From contig NZ_JUGR01000002.1 in NCBI RefSeq assembly GCF_000800015.1, positions 670,030-734,029 on the forward strand: a stretch of DNA of 64,000 nt, in the 5' to 3' direction. This document shows, piece by piece, positions 52,371 to 61,768 of this stretch (its first letter is position 1; the number at the start of each line of letters is the position of its first letter). The stretch is from Terriglobus sp. TAA 43. GTDB lineage: Bacteria; Acidobacteriota; Terriglobia; Terriglobales; Acidobacteriaceae. The notes under the pieces are model-generated. The model saw only the letters and a list, made by a program, of their open reading frames with translations. It made no database searches and had not been told where the DNA came from. Position numbers and translations under genes: made by a program.

Positions 52371-52742
52371 TTAGATAACTTCCGGAGCGAGCGAAACGAT
52401 CTTCAGGAACTTCTTGTCGCGCAGTTCGCGGGCTACGGGTCCGAATACACGGGTTCCCACCGGCTCGCCTGCGTCGTTGATCACGACGGCTGCGTTCTGG
52501 TCAAAGCGGATGTAGGTACCGTCCTTGCGGCGCGCTTCCTTGCGGGTGCGCACGATCACGGCCTTCACAACCTTGCCCTTCTTCACGGTGCCGTCGGGCG
52601 AAGCTTCCTTCACCGCTGCCGTCACCACATCGCCCAGACCAGCCTTCTTACCGAGACCACCACCGAGAGGCAGGATGACCTGCAGACGGCGTGCGCCAGA
52701 GTTATCGGCTACGTCCAGAATCGTACGCATTTGTACGGACAT
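52371..52742 (-). CDS. rplN: 50S ribosomal protein L14
   Basis: 123 residues: [23 protein letters not shown], then [26 protein letters not shown] and [13 protein letters not shown]. It binds at the subunit interface. It is normally followed at once by rplX, but here the two are 3.4 kb apart. It follows rpsQ with a 186-base gap that holds no gene. Confidence 0.97.
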   Translation of the reverse strand: MSVQMRTILDVADNSGARRLQVILPLGGGLGKKAGLGDVVTAAVKEASPDGTVKKGKVVKAVIVRTRKEARRKDGTYIRFDQNAAVVINDAGEPVGTRVFGPVARELRDKKFLKIVSLAPEVI

Positions 52743-52928
52743 TGCTTCTTCTCCTGACCTTCGAGGCTTCCAGAGCCTAAGGCCGGGGGCTATCTCGCCC
52801 CAGTCAAATCCACTAAATGGTCGCGGCCGCGGAGCGGATCGCTGAACGACATCTTCAACGATCGTCGCGCTGGACGCGTCATGCCCATAGTGTCACCGAA
52901 CGATGCCGGCGACGGGCAAACTCTTATC

Positions 52929-53246
52929 TTACTTCGAAGCCGGAGTCGCTTCGCTCAGGCTCGAGCGGCGAACGATCTCTTCGAGGTTCCAGCGCTTCAG
53001 CTTGCTGGTGGGACGGGTCTCACGGATGCGGACCTGATCGCCAACGCGGGCTGAGTTCTGCTCGTCATGCGCGTAGAACTTCTTGTTCGACTTCACGATG
53101 CGCTTGTACTTGGGGTGCGCCTTGCGCATTTCCACCGAAACAACGATCGTCTTGTCCATCTTGGTCGAGGTCACCAGGCCGATCTTCTCGGTGCGGTGGC
53201 CAATCTTCTCTGCCGTAGCAGTAGTCGTAGCAGTCGTCTCAGCCAT
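52929..53246 (-). CDS. rpsQ: 30S ribosomal protein S17
   Basis: 105 residues. The S17 core ([40 protein letters not shown]) is preceded by a Thr/Ala-rich extension of about 20 residues and followed by a short serine-rich tail. It lies two bases from the stop of rpmC. Confidence 0.96.
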   Translation of the reverse strand: MAETTATTTATAEKIGHRTEKIGLVTSTKMDKTIVVSVEMRKAHPKYKRIVKSNKKFYAHDEQNSARVGDQVRIRETRPTSKLKRWNLEEIVRRSSLSEATPASK

Positions 53247-53248
53247 CG

Positions 53249-53503
53249 TTATGCCTTCTTCGCCTTACGGGTCTTCTTCGCGGGCGCAGCCGACTCCGTC
53301 GGAGCCACGGCCTGGCCAAGCTCACGCTGGCGCGCCACAGTCTTGATGCGCGCGATGTCTTTCTTCAGTTCGCGCAGCTTGTTCACGCCTGCGGCATCGC
53401 CCAGGCTCTTCTGGAAGCGAACGCGGAAGAGCTGCTCGCCCGCCTGGGCCTGCTGCTCCTTCAGTTCGCTGTCCGTAAATTCGCGGATCTTGTTCAGTTC
53501 CAT
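53249..53503 (-). CDS. rpmC: 50S ribosomal protein L29
   Basis: 84 residues. Two antiparallel helices ([34 protein letters not shown] and [20 protein letters not shown]) are followed by a basic extension of about 20 residues (KKTRKAKKA). It sits at the polypeptide exit site. It lies 43 bases after rplP. Confidence 0.96.
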   Translation of the reverse strand: MELNKIREFTDSELKEQQAQAGEQLFRVRFQKSLGDAAGVNKLRELKKDIARIKTVARQRELGQAVAPTESAAPAKKTRKAKKA

Positions 53504-53546
53504 TTCAATCTCTCATTCAGCGTCTGCATTCAGAGACGCTATGCAG

Positions 53547-53993
53547 TTACGCGGCTGCGGAAGCCTTGGGGTCAATCGCCTTGATGTTCGGACGCTGCAC
53601 GAAAACGGTGCGGAGCGGAAGCTTGTTCGAAGCAAGGCGCATGGCCTCCTTCGCAATCTCAACCGGAACGCCTTCCATCTCAAACAGCAGCTTGCCGGGG
53701 CGAACCACTGCAACCCAGTGATCCAACGCACCCTTACCGGAACCCATTCGAACTTCAGCCGGCTTCTTGGTGATCGGCTTATCCGGGAAGATCCGGAGCC
53801 AAACCTTACCGCCACGCTTGATGTAACGGGTCATTGCGATACGGCTTGCTTCGATCTGACGATCGGTGATGTAGCCGCACTCCACAACCTTCAAACCGTA
53901 GTCGCCAAATGCAAGCTCGGAACCGCGCCATGCCTTACCGCGCATCTTGCCCTTTTGCTGTTTACGGTACTTAACCTTCTTGGGCTGCAACAT
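53547..53993 (-). CDS. rplP: 50S ribosomal protein L16
   Basis: 148 residues: [19 protein letters not shown] at the start, and [45 protein letters not shown] in the core. It helps organise the A-site. It lies 125 bases after rpsC, with a stem-loop in the gap. Confidence 0.97.
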   Translation of the reverse strand: MLQPKKVKYRKQQKGKMRGKAWRGSELAFGDYGLKVVECGYITDRQIEASRIAMTRYIKRGGKVWLRIFPDKPITKKPAEVRMGSGKGALDHWVAVVRPGKLLFEMEGVPVEIAKEAMRLASNKLPLRTVFVQRPNIKAIDPKASAAA

Positions 53994-54079
53994 AACTGCA
54001 CTCTTTCCCGCTGCGGCCTTGGCGTCACTTAGTTAGATAAGTGGCCCAGTCTCCGCGCGCCTTCTGTTCTTGGTGTTAC

Positions 54080-54103
54080 GCGGGGTTGATTGCTCAACCC
54101 CGC
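54080..54103 (-). other. Stem-loop after rpsC
   Basis: A ten-base perfect stem (GCGGGGTTGA/TCAACCCCGC) with a TTGC loop begins 15 bases after the rpsC stop. No U-tract. Confidence 0.5.
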
Positions 54104-54118
54104 AATGTTTGGCGTTAC

Positions 54119-54787
54119 TTAGAACGCACCCGTCGTCGTGACATTGTCACGGCGGCGCTTCTGCTCATAGATATCGCCGCGGTAGACCCAGGTCTTCACG
54201 CCGATGATGCCGTAGGTGGTCTTCGCTTCGGCAAAGCCGTAGTCGATGTCTGCGCGCAGCGTGTGCAGCGGCAGACGACCCTGCAGATACCACTCGGAAC
54301 GTGCGATTTCGTTGCCGTTCAGACGGCCCGATACACGAACCTTGATACCCTTGCAGCCGAAACGCAGAGCCGAATCAACGCTCTTACGCATCGCGCGACG
54401 GAACGACACACGCTTCTCCAGCTGCAGAGCGATGTTCTCTGCGACCAGCTGCGCATCCAGCTCAGGCTTGTTGACTTCCAGAATGTCGATGAACACTTCG
54501 CGGTTCGTACGCTTCTGGATGTCTGCCTTCAGCTTGTCGATCTCAGCGCCCTTGCGGCCGATGATGATGCCCGGACGGGCGGTCTTGATGATGAGGCGCA
54601 GCTTGTTGCCCGGGCGCTCGATCTCAACGGACGAGACACCAGCGGCCTTCAGCTTTTCGCGCAGCTCAGCCTTGAGCTTCACGTCCTCAACCAGCAGCTT
54701 GTCGTAGTCACGCTCCACAAACCAGCGCGACTTCCACGGCTTGTTCACGCCGAGGCGGAAACCATACGGATGGACCTTCTGACCCAT
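54119..54787 (-). CDS. rpsC: 30S ribosomal protein S3
   Basis: 222 residues. It has the KH RNA-binding domain ([32 protein letters not shown]) and the C-terminal segment with [31 protein letters not shown]. With S4 and S5 it forms the mRNA entry. It lies 113 bases after rplV. Confidence 0.97.
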   Translation of the reverse strand: MGQKVHPYGFRLGVNKPWKSRWFVERDYDKLLVEDVKLKAELREKLKAAGVSSVEIERPGNKLRLIIKTARPGIIIGRKGAEIDKLKADIQKRTNREVFIDILEVNKPELDAQLVAENIALQLEKRVSFRRAMRKSVDSALRFGCKGIKVRVSGRLNGNEIARSEWYLQGRLPLHTLRADIDYGFAEAKTTYGIIGVKTWVYRGDIYEQKRRRDNVTTTGAF

Positions 54788-54870
54788 AACTTAATCCCTT
54801 CACTTCGCGTCCGGAGAACTTAGTTCCGAACTTACTCAGTACTTACTCGCCGCCTCAACTTCTCGGCGAT

Positions 54871-54893
54871 GCCGGGCCGGCTTACAGCCCGGC
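54871..54893 (-). other. Stem-loop after rplV
   Basis: A seven-base perfect stem (GCCGGGC/GCCCGGC) with a nine-base loop begins eight bases after the rplV stop. No U-tract. Confidence 0.45.
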
Positions 54894-54900
54894 CATAAAT

Positions 54901-55422
54901 TTACGCAGTCGCGGCAGCCTTCTTGCTCGCGGCCTTCTTCGCCGGAGCCTTCTTGGCAGCAGCCTTCTTTGCCGGAGCAGCCTTCTTCTTGCCACCCTCC
55001 GCAGCCGCTACCGGAGCTTCAGCCTGCTTTGTTGCCTCAACAGACTTCTTCTCCGCCACCGTTACGATGATGTGAGCAAGGCGACGCTGATAGCGAAACG
55101 CACGGCCCATGGGGGCAGGGCGGATACGCTTCATACGCGGGCCTTCGTTAGCAACAGCCTGCTTCACGAACAGACGATCGATGTCCAGATCGAAGCCCTG
55201 TTCCTGGCTCAGGTAGTTTGCGTTCTGCACTGCGGAACGCAGCGCCTTCTCCACGATGGGAGCGATGCGCTTGCGGGTGAACATCAGGGTGTTCAGAGCG
55301 TTTTCCACGCTCTGGCCCTTGATCGTGTCCAGCACCAGCTTCGCCTTTTGCGGGCTGGTCCGCTGGAACCGCGCCTCGGCGCGGAACTCACGTACTGCAC
55401 TCTTCTCGGCTGTCTTCGCCAT
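54901..55422 (-). CDS. rplV: 50S ribosomal protein L22 with basic Ala/Lys-rich tail
   Basis: 173 residues against the usual 110-120. The L22 core (AEARFQRTSPQKAKLVLDTIKGQSVENALNTLMFTRKRIAPIVEKALRSAVQNANYL, then MKRIRPAPMGRAFRYQRRLAHIIV) is normal. From about 125 there is a tail with repeated KKAAP/KKAA units, similar in composition to histone H1. The extension would leave the ribosome surface near the exit tunnel. Lineage-specific tails like this are known; their role is not established. Confidence 0.95.
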   Translation of the reverse strand: MAKTAEKSAVREFRAEARFQRTSPQKAKLVLDTIKGQSVENALNTLMFTRKRIAPIVEKALRSAVQNANYLSQEQGFDLDIDRLFVKQAVANEGPRMKRIRPAPMGRAFRYQRRLAHIIVTVAEKKSVEATKQAEAPVAAAEGGKKKAAPAKKAAAKKAPAKKAASKKAAATA

Positions 55423-55478
55423 AACTCTTCCTTATCGCGCTCCGGCAAAACCGGAGGCTGACGTAACTAAATCCCGAC

Positions 55479-55760
55479 TTAACGACCCTTGGCGGTTTCA
55501 GCCTTGGCTGCGTGACCCTTGAAGGTACGCGTCGCGGCAAACTCACCCAGCTTGTGACCCACCATGTTCTCCGTCACGTAGACCGGGATGAACTTCTTGC
55601 CGTTGTGCACAGCAATGGTGTGACCGACGAACTCCGGGAAGATGGTGGAACGACGCGACCAAGTCTTAACGACTTCCTTCTTGTCCGCGGTGTTCAGCAC
55701 CTCAACCTTCGTCATCAGGTGGGCGTCGATAAATGGGCCCTTCTTCGTAGAACGTGCCAT
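55479..55760 (-). CDS. rpsS: 30S ribosomal protein S19
   Basis: 93 residues: [70 protein letters not shown]. It forms a complex with S13 in the 30S head. It lies 21 bases after rplB. A short CTCCGG/CCGGAG hairpin (55440-55456) precedes rplV. Confidence 0.97.
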   Translation of the reverse strand: MARSTKKGPFIDAHLMTKVEVLNTADKKEVVKTWSRRSTIFPEFVGHTIAVHNGKKFIPVYVTENMVGHKLGEFAATRTFKGHAAKAETAKGR

Positions 55761-55781
55761 ATTTTCCTCTCGCTCCCTGAC

Positions 55782-56606
55782 TTACTTGCTGCGGCGGTTC
55801 ACGATGAACACATCGGTCCGCTTGTTGTTACGGGTCTTGTAGCCACGTGTCGGCTGTCCCCACGGCGTAACAGGATGACGTCCGCCTGAGGTCTTACCTT
55901 CACCACCACCGTGCGGGTGATCCACCGGGTTCATAGAAACACCACGGTTCGTCGGACGGATACCGCGCCAGCGGCTTGCACCGGCCTTACCGAGCGAGAT
56001 GTTCTCATGATCCGTGTTGCCAACCTGGCCAACCGTTGCCATGCAATCCACCAGCACGCGGCGGGTTTCGCCGGAGGGCAGCTTCAGGAGAGCGTAATCG
56101 CCTTCCTTCGCAACCAACTGCGCGGACGAACCAGCAGAGCGAACCATCTGTGCACCCTTACCAGGACGCAGTTCCACATTGTGGACCGTCGTACCAGCAG
56201 GGATGTTGCGCAGCGGCAGAGCATTGCCAACCAGAATGTCGGCGTCGGGACCAGAGGTCACCGTCATGCCAACCTTCAGGCCAACCGGCTGAATGATGTA
56301 GCGCTTCTCACCGTCGCGGTAGCTGATCAGAGCAATACGCGAGGAGCGGTTCGGATCGTATTCGATCGTCGCAACGGTTCCGGGAACACCGAACTTGTCG
56401 CGCTTGAAATCGATAATACGAAGCTTCTTCTTGTGGCCACCACCGTGATGACGGATCGTCAGCTTACCGGTGGAGTTACGGCCGCCTGTGCGCTGCTTGG
56501 TTGCCAGCAGCGGCTTGTACGGCTGGTTCGTCGTGATGTCCGAGTTCACCAGCTTCGACTGGAAGCGCAGTGTCGGCGTAATCGGTCGGAATGTCTTAAT
56601 CGGCAT
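55782..56606 (-). CDS. rplB: 50S ribosomal protein L2
   Basis: 274 residues. Conserved parts include [29 protein letters not shown] near the start and the catalytic-centre loop with [30 protein letters not shown]2 is needed for peptidyl transfer and subunit joining. It lies 140 bases after rplW. Confidence 0.98.
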   Translation of the reverse strand: MPIKTFRPITPTLRFQSKLVNSDITTNQPYKPLLATKQRTGGRNSTGKLTIRHHGGGHKKKLRIIDFKRDKFGVPGTVATIEYDPNRSSRIALISYRDGEKRYIIQPVGLKVGMTVTSGPDADILVGNALPLRNIPAGTTVHNVELRPGKGAQMVRSAGSSAQLVAKEGDYALLKLPSGETRRVLVDCMATVGQVGNTDHENISLGKAGASRWRGIRPTNRGVSMNPVDHPHGGGEGKTSGGRHPVTPWGQPTRGYKTRNNKRTDVFIVNRRSK

Positions 56607-56746
56607 TTCCCTAACTTCCTTACCATCCGCATAGCTAGTCAGGCGCGCGGATTGGGGTTACTTCGTGTACTCAAGCCCTCAAGTTCACTTACTGCGCGAG
56701 ATCCGCTGACTTGCAAACTCGCTGACTTGCTGGCCTGTTTCGCTCC

Positions 56747-57040
56747 TTAGAGCGAGTTGACATACTCCGGCATCTTCGAACCCGGAACCAGGCGAACGTA
56801 TGCCTTCTTCCAGTCCGGCTTGAAACCGGTAAAGCGACCGCGGCGGCGCTCCTTGCCCAGGTAGTTGGCGGTACGAACCGCAGCAACCTTCACCTTGAAC
56901 AGGTTCTCCACTGCATGCTTCACTTCATTCTTCGTCGCGCCAGCAGCAACCTCAAACACCAGAGTGCCTTCGGTCTCCTTGGCGATCATGCCCTTTTCCG
57001 TAATCAGCGGGCGGCGAATGGTGGTGTAAACAGTTGCCAT
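56747..57040 (-). CDS. rplW: 50S ribosomal protein L23
   Basis: 97 residues with VYTTIRRPLITEKGMIAKE, VEVAAGATKNEVKHAVENLFKVKVAAVRTANYLGKERRRGRFTGFKPDWKKAYV-type core. It docks trigger factor at the tunnel exit. The ATG overlaps the rplD stop by one base (TAATG). Confidence 0.96.
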   Translation of the reverse strand: MATVYTTIRRPLITEKGMIAKETEGTLVFEVAAGATKNEVKHAVENLFKVKVAAVRTANYLGKERRRGRFTGFKPDWKKAYVRLVPGSKMPEYVNSL

Positions 57041-57714
57041 TACGCAACCTCCTTCTTCGCAGCCAGCTTACGGCGCGACACATTCTTCTTCAGCGTCTCC
57101 TGCAGAGCCTCAATGGCATCCTGGGAGAAGATGGCGTGCTCGTAGCGCAGCAGATCGTAGGGGTGAACCTCCGAGCTCAGCACCAGCTCAACACCGTCAA
57201 GATTGCGCGAACCCAAGAACAGGTTGTCGGTCAGCTTCTGGCCACTTACGACCAGCAGAGCGGTCTTCTTGGCATCCAGCTTGTCCAGGGCCTGGCGGTA
57301 GAGCTTGGTCTTCGGCTCAGCAACATCCAGAGTGGAAACAACCGTCAGCTTGCCGTCCTGCAGCTTGGAAGCGAGAGCGGAGCTCAGAGCGCCGAGCAGC
57401 TTCTTCTTGGGGAAGGCGTACTCATACGAGCGGGGCTGGGGTCCGTGAACCGTACCACCGTGGCGCCAGATGGGCGAACGAACCGAACCCACACGGGCAC
57501 GACCGGTTCCCTTCTGCTTCCACAGCTTCTTGCCGGAACCCGACACGAGCTTCTTGTTCTTGGTGGCGGCGGTTCCCTGACGGAGGGCAGCGCGGTAATG
57601 CTTCACCGACTCCCACAGCAGGGCCTCATTCACTTCGACGCCGAACACTTCGTCCGCAAGCTCAAGCTCGCTGACCTTGTTCCCGCCGAGATCGACTACG
57701 TTAATCTTTGCCAT
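57040..57714 (-). CDS. rplD: 50S ribosomal protein L4
   Basis: 224 residues. The tunnel loop is present (KLWKQKGTGRARVGSVRSPIWRHGGTVHGPQPRSY), followed by the globular domain (KKLLGALSSALASKLQDGKLTVV). L4 lines the tunnel and in proteobacteria represses the S10 operon through its leader. It lies 159 bases after rplC. Confidence 0.97.
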   Translation of the reverse strand: MAKINVVDLGGNKVSELELADEVFGVEVNEALLWESVKHYRAALRQGTAATKNKKLVSGSGKKLWKQKGTGRARVGSVRSPIWRHGGTVHGPQPRSYEYAFPKKKLLGALSSALASKLQDGKLTVVSTLDVAEPKTKLYRQALDKLDAKKTALLVVSGQKLTDNLFLGSRNLDGVELVLSSEVHPYDLLRYEHAIFSQDAIEALQETLKKNVSRRKLAAKKEVA

Positions 57715-57837
57715 CTTGCTTCCTCTGGCCCTCGTTCTATTGCGAGCGCCCTAAGTTCAATTTGTCATCCTGCCGTCGACTTACTCATTTCGACCAAGTC
57801 CGCAGACGATGCGATGTACTTCACTTACAAAACTAAG

Positions 57838-57866
57838 CGGCAGAGCAACCAGAGATTGCTCTGCCG
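57838..57866 (-). other. Stem-loop after rplC
   Basis: An 11-base perfect stem (CGGCAGAGCAA/TTGCTCTGCCG) with a seven-base loop begins seven bases after the rplC stop. No U-tract. Confidence 0.55.
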
Positions 57867-57873
57867 TCAGTCC

Positions 57874-58608
57874 TTACTTCTTCTTACCGGAAGCCTTCTT
57901 CGAAGCCTTCAACGGATCGACCGTACCGGAGCCGGCGAATCCACGACGCTCACGCGGCGGATTCTTCGACTTCGAGATCAAAATCACACCATCACGGGGT
58001 CCCGGAACTGCACCCTCAACCAAGAGGAGGTTGTCCTCAAGGTCGATGCCGCGGATACGCAGGTTGCGAACCGTGATCTGCGCGTCACCGTGGTGACCCG
58101 GCATACGCTGGCCCGGGAATACGCGCGAGGGGAACGACGATGCACCGATCGAACCCTGAATCTGGAACATGTGGCCGTGCGACTTGGGGCCACCGCCGAA
58201 GCCGTGGCGACGAACCACGCCCGCGAAACCGCGGCCCTTCGACTTACCAATGATGTCAACGAAACGCTCGCCGTCGAAGATGTCGACCAGAACGCGATCG
58301 CCAGCCTTCACAGCGCCTTCACCCTCGTTCTCACCCGTGGTGGACTCGATGCCCACTTCGCGGATCTCACGAACCGGCGGAGCATCGCTCTTCGCCAGGT
58401 GACCAGCCAGACCCTTGGTCAGCTTGGAGGCCTTCACGAACTCCACCAGACCGATCTGTGCGGCATCGTAGCCGTCAGTCTTCTGCGTCTTCACCTGGGT
58501 GACAACGCAGGGGCCAACCTTGATCACGGTGACCGGGTGCACAACACCGGCGTCGTCAAACACCTGGGTCATGCCAATCTTCTTGCCGAGCAAACCTGTT
58601 ACTGCCAT
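57874..58608 (-). CDS. rplC: 50S ribosomal protein L3
   Basis: 244 residues. GLLGKKIGMTQVFDDAG at the start, and the conserved Gln-methylation region (FGGGPKSHGHMFQIQGSIGASSFPSRVFPGQRMPGHHG). The C-terminal tail is basic and serine/lysine rich (KASKKASGKKK). It initiates 50S assembly. It lies 63 bases after rpsJ. Confidence 0.97.
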   Translation of the reverse strand: MAVTGLLGKKIGMTQVFDDAGVVHPVTVIKVGPCVVTQVKTQKTDGYDAAQIGLVEFVKASKLTKGLAGHLAKSDAPPVREIREVGIESTTGENEGEGAVKAGDRVLVDIFDGERFVDIIGKSKGRGFAGVVRRHGFGGGPKSHGHMFQIQGSIGASSFPSRVFPGQRMPGHHGDAQITVRNLRIRGIDLEDNLLLVEGAVPGPRDGVILISKSKNPPRERRGFAGSGTVDPLKASKKASGKKK

Positions 58609-58671
58609 GTGATTCTCTCCTCATCATGCCCGCGCACGCAGCGGGGCACTGCCGGTGTATTGAATTTGGTG

Positions 58672-58992
58672 TTACTTGGTTACGGTCTTGATTTCCACGT
58701 CAACGCCAGCGGGCAGGTCGAGCTTCATCAGCGCGTCCACCGTCTGCTGCGTCGGTTCCAGGATGTCGATCAGCCGCTTATGCGTACGGATTTCGAACGC
58801 CTCACGCGACTTCTTGTCGACGTGCGGGGAACGGAGCACGCAGTACTTGTTCTTCATCGTGGGAAGGGGAATCGGACCCGCAACCTGTGCTCCGGTGCGC
58901 TTGGCGGTCTCAACGATCTCGCCGGTCGACGTGTCCAGGACACGATAGTCATACGCCTTCAGGCGAATGCGAATTCTCTGCTGTGCAGCCAT
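58672..58992 (-). CDS. rpsJ: 30S ribosomal protein S10
   Basis: 106 residues: [45 protein letters not shown], and [25 protein letters not shown]10 also forms the NusB-S10 antitermination complex. First gene of the S10 block. A 314-base gap (58993-59306) precedes it, with a likely promoter and the terminator of the GH92 gene. Confidence 0.97.
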   Translation of the reverse strand: MAAQQRIRIRLKAYDYRVLDTSTGEIVETAKRTGAQVAGPIPLPTMKNKYCVLRSPHVDKKSREAFEIRTHKRLIDILEPTQQTVDALMKLDLPAGVDVEIKTVTK

Positions 58993-59197
58993 GTGTTCGA
59001 ACTCTCTTTACGCAAAGATCTACAACTGCGGCTGGCCTTCAGACCAACCTTTTGAGTGTAACCGAAGCACGACTCTTTTCCCACAGGAAAATGCGGTGAA
59101 ACGGCAAAAATTTGTCAGGGACCACCGCGCCGGGACTCACTCGCCATCCCGAACCAGCCGCCAATACCGCAAGCGACCTTCACGCAGCAGACAATTG

Positions 59198-59206
59198 ATC
59201 ATAGCA
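59198..59206 (-). promoter_or_regulatory. Candidate extended -10 promoter for the S10 operon
   Basis: On the minus strand TGCTATGAT, which fits the extended -10 form TGnTATnnT. There is no good -35. It would give a leader of about 200 bases before rpsJ, a length like that used for L4 autoregulation elsewhere. The tuf transcript cannot be excluded as the real source of this mRNA. Confidence 0.4.
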
Positions 59207-59255
59207 GCATTTCTGCCAGAAATTAACCTGCCTTCAACGGCATTCAACAAAGAGA

Positions 59256-59289
59256 AAGGCATCTGCACCAATTCCAGTGCAGATGCCTT
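59256..59289 (-). terminator. Terminator after the GH92 gene
   Basis: A 13-base perfect stem (AAGGCATCTGCAC and its complement) with an eight-base loop begins 17 bases after the GH92 stop; on the minus strand TCTCTTTGTTG follows. Confidence 0.8.
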
Positions 59290-59306
59290 ACTGGTTGGGT
59301 ATTTCG

Positions 59307-61565
59307 CTATGCCTTGACGGTAAAGCGCAGCGTCGCGGCCTTCACCAGATCACCGTGCGAGATCACATCGCCACTGTGTGATTTGCCATCAACGGCAACG
59401 CCCGCACGGTATGGCTTCGTCGCGGGATCACCCGCAGCCTCAACCGTCAAGCTGCTTCCCTTCAAACCGCGACGAACTTCCGCCTTCTGCCACATGGGGG
59501 AACCCAGCATCCACTCCGGCTTGCCCGGGCACAGCGTGTATAACCCCAGCGATGCCAGCACGTACCACGCAGCCATTGCACCGGTGTCTTCGTCGCCGCA
59601 GAAGTTTTCGGGCGTGTATAGCTCATCCAGCACCTTGCGCACCCACTTCTGCGTCAGGTCGGCACGACCGCCTACCGTGAACATCCACAGAATGTGGTGC
59701 GATGGCTGATTCGAATGCGCGTACTGGCCGAAGCGCACCGCAGCCATCTCGCTCATCTCGTGGATCTCCTGGTGATAGACGCCGACCTCAAAGCGCGGCT
59801 CCTGCTCAACGCACTTCGTCAGTTCCGCAATGAAAACATCCTTGCCGCCGAAGGCTTCATTCATCATGGCCTCAGGCTCGTGCGGCACGCTCCAGCGATG
59901 CTGCCATGCGCTGCCCTCAACGTAAGGCGAGCCCCACTGGTACTGCCGGAACTCAGGCGCCCACTTGCCATCGGCATTCTTGCCACGGAAGAACTTCACC
60001 TGCGGATCCCACATCATGCGCCAGTTCTTCGAGCGCTTAGCGAAGAACGCAGCGTCTTCCGCGTGCCCTAGCTTCGCGGCGATCTGGCCAATGCAGAAGT
60101 CGCCATAGTGCGCATCCAGCGACTCCACGCAGGCCTGTTCGACTTCATCGTTCGGCACGTAACCCAGCTTCTGATACGAAGCCGAGCCACGACGTCCATA
60201 TCCCTTTGAAGGATCGCCAACCTGCGTCGCGTGCTTCTTCAGCAACTGGTATGCGGCTTCGCGATCAAAGCCGGAGATGTCCTTCACCACTGCATCGCCA
60301 AAGAGCGAATCAATCAGCGAGCCCGTCATGCAGGCGCGATAGCCCGGGCATGGGAACTGCGGCATCCATCCACCTTCGGCGCCAGCGTTCACCCAGCTCT
60401 GCAGAATCTCACCAAGCCGCTCTGGATACAGCAGCGTCATCATGGGATACCAGGCGCGGTACACGTCCCAGTAGCCGTGGTCGGCGTACATCACGCCGGG
60501 CGTCAGCTTGTTGGTGTATGGGCTCATGTGGACGGGCTTGTTGCTCGCGTCCATCTCATGCCAGATGCGCGGGAACAACAGCGTGCGATACAGGCAGGAA
60601 TAGAACGTGCGATTCTGCGTCTCCGTTGCGCCATGAATCACCACTGCGCGAAGATGCTCCTCCCACATGGCCTTCGTCTTCGCCTGCACCGCGTCAAAGC
60701 CGCTCGTGCCCATTTCGGTATTGATGTTGCGGTGTGCCTGATCAAACGAGATGAACGAATGCGTGATTGCAACCTCAGCTTTCGCCGACTTCAGATTCAA
60801 TATGCCAATCAGGCTGCCGCTGTTATTGCGTCCCGGAGCATTGCTCTTCAGCGCCTTCTGCTCAAACGTCGCGCCTTTGCCAGCGCGCAAAATGTAGTAC
60901 GTTGCAAATCCTTCCGGCGTACCGCCTGCACTTGCGGAGGTCTTCCAATGCAAGGTGCCAGAATTGGCATCCCACTGAAACTCTGCACCCTTCTCCGGCA
61001 CATCAATCACGAGCGAAATGTCGTCGCCCAAGCGGCTTGTGGCACGTAACACTGCGCCACGACACGTCGGTGTCAGCTCCGCATCGATGCAGTAACGCAG
61101 CAGGTTCAGCTTGAAGCCGTACGGATGCGCCACCAGTTCATCGGGACGATACGAGCTGGCTCGCGCTGAAGCACGCACATCTGGTTCTCCGGTCACCGGC
61201 AGAATGGTGGTGAACCCGTAATCGCTGAGCCACGGGCTCAACTGATGCGTCAGGCGGAAGCCCTGAATGCGTTGGTCGATCGGCGAAAACATCCACGGCG
61301 ATCCGCTGCGCGATTCCAGCGTCCAGTGCGCCATGCCAAACGGCTCTGCGGCAATTGGCAGCGTATTGCCGCGCGAAAACTGCGGATTGGAATTCGTTCC
61401 CTGCAACACATTGACGTAATCGCTCAATGCACCGGTAGGCGGCGCCTGCGTTGCGGATTTCGCGCTGTGCTTCTGCGTCGCCGCTTCCGCAGTAAGAGCA
61501 GGTGTACCGGCGGCAACGGCAAGAGCACCGGTGCCTTTCAGAAAATCGCGTCGTGTTGCAGCCAT
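59307..61565 (-). CDS. Tat-exported GH92 alpha-mannosidase-like glycosidase
   Basis: 752 residues. A twin-arginine signal (RRDFLKG followed by a hydrophobic run) leads to cleavage near 27. The GH92 fold pattern is present: SRGNTLPIAAEPFGMAHW, then GFRLTHQLSPWLSDYGFTTILP near 102-123, the central YADHGYWDVYRAWYPMMTLLYPE, and the C-terminal CGDEDTGAMAAWYVLASLGLYTLCPG. The family releases mannose from the non-reducing end of alpha-mannosides in a calcium-dependent reaction. The acidic pair in EDTGAM is the expected base region. It lies between tuf and rpsJ, which are usually adjacent. Own terminator. Confidence 0.9.
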   Translation of the reverse strand: MAATRRDFLKGTGALAVAAGTPALTAEAATQKHSAKSATQAPPTGALSDYVNVLQGTNSNPQFSRGNTLPIAAEPFGMAHWTLESRSGSPWMFSPIDQRIQGFRLTHQLSPWLSDYGFTTILPVTGEPDVRASARASSYRPDELVAHPYGFKLNLLRYCIDAELTPTCRGAVLRATSRLGDDISLVIDVPEKGAEFQWDANSGTLHWKTSASAGGTPEGFATYYILRAGKGATFEQKALKSNAPGRNNSGSLIGILNLKSAKAEVAITHSFISFDQAHRNINTEMGTSGFDAVQAKTKAMWEEHLRAVVIHGATETQNRTFYSCLYRTLLFPRIWHEMDASNKPVHMSPYTNKLTPGVMYADHGYWDVYRAWYPMMTLLYPERLGEILQSWVNAGAEGGWMPQFPCPGYRACMTGSLIDSLFGDAVVKDISGFDREAAYQLLKKHATQVGDPSKGYGRRGSASYQKLGYVPNDEVEQACVESLDAHYGDFCIGQIAAKLGHAEDAAFFAKRSKNWRMMWDPQVKFFRGKNADGKWAPEFRQYQWGSPYVEGSAWQHRWSVPHEPEAMMNEAFGGKDVFIAELTKCVEQEPRFEVGVYHQEIHEMSEMAAVRFGQYAHSNQPSHHILWMFTVGGRADLTQKWVRKVLDELYTPENFCGDEDTGAMAAWYVLASLGLYTLCPGKPEWMLGSPMWQKAEVRRGLKGSSLTVEAAGDPATKPYRAGVAVDGKSHSGDVISHGDLVKAATLRFTVKA

Positions 61566-61719
61566 GAAGGTGGGTCCTTACCAGAGATCCGCGCACAACA
61601 TGCCGAATCCATGTTGCGTGCGCATCATGAAGTCTATCCGCAATGGCGCGCCTGCATGTTGGGGATGGTGATTCTTCACGGTGAATTTGGGTGTTTCACC
61701 TTTGCAATCTGCAAACAGA

Positions 61720-61746
61720 AAAGCCCGATCCATGGGACCGGGCTTT
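61720..61746 (-). terminator. Terminator after the DUF882 gene
   Basis: An eight-base stem (AAAGCCCG/CGGGCTTT) with a short inner stem (TCC/GGA) begins 22 bases after the DUF882 stop; on the minus strand TCTGTTTGC follows. Confidence 0.75.
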
Positions 61747-61768
61747 CGCTGACCTGATGATCTCGACT

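Noticed and set aside
57034..59055. Long plus-strand open frame opposite rplD-rplC-rpsJ (673 codons)
   Set aside because: It crosses three intact ribosomal genes and their gaps on the other strand. No recognisable protein.
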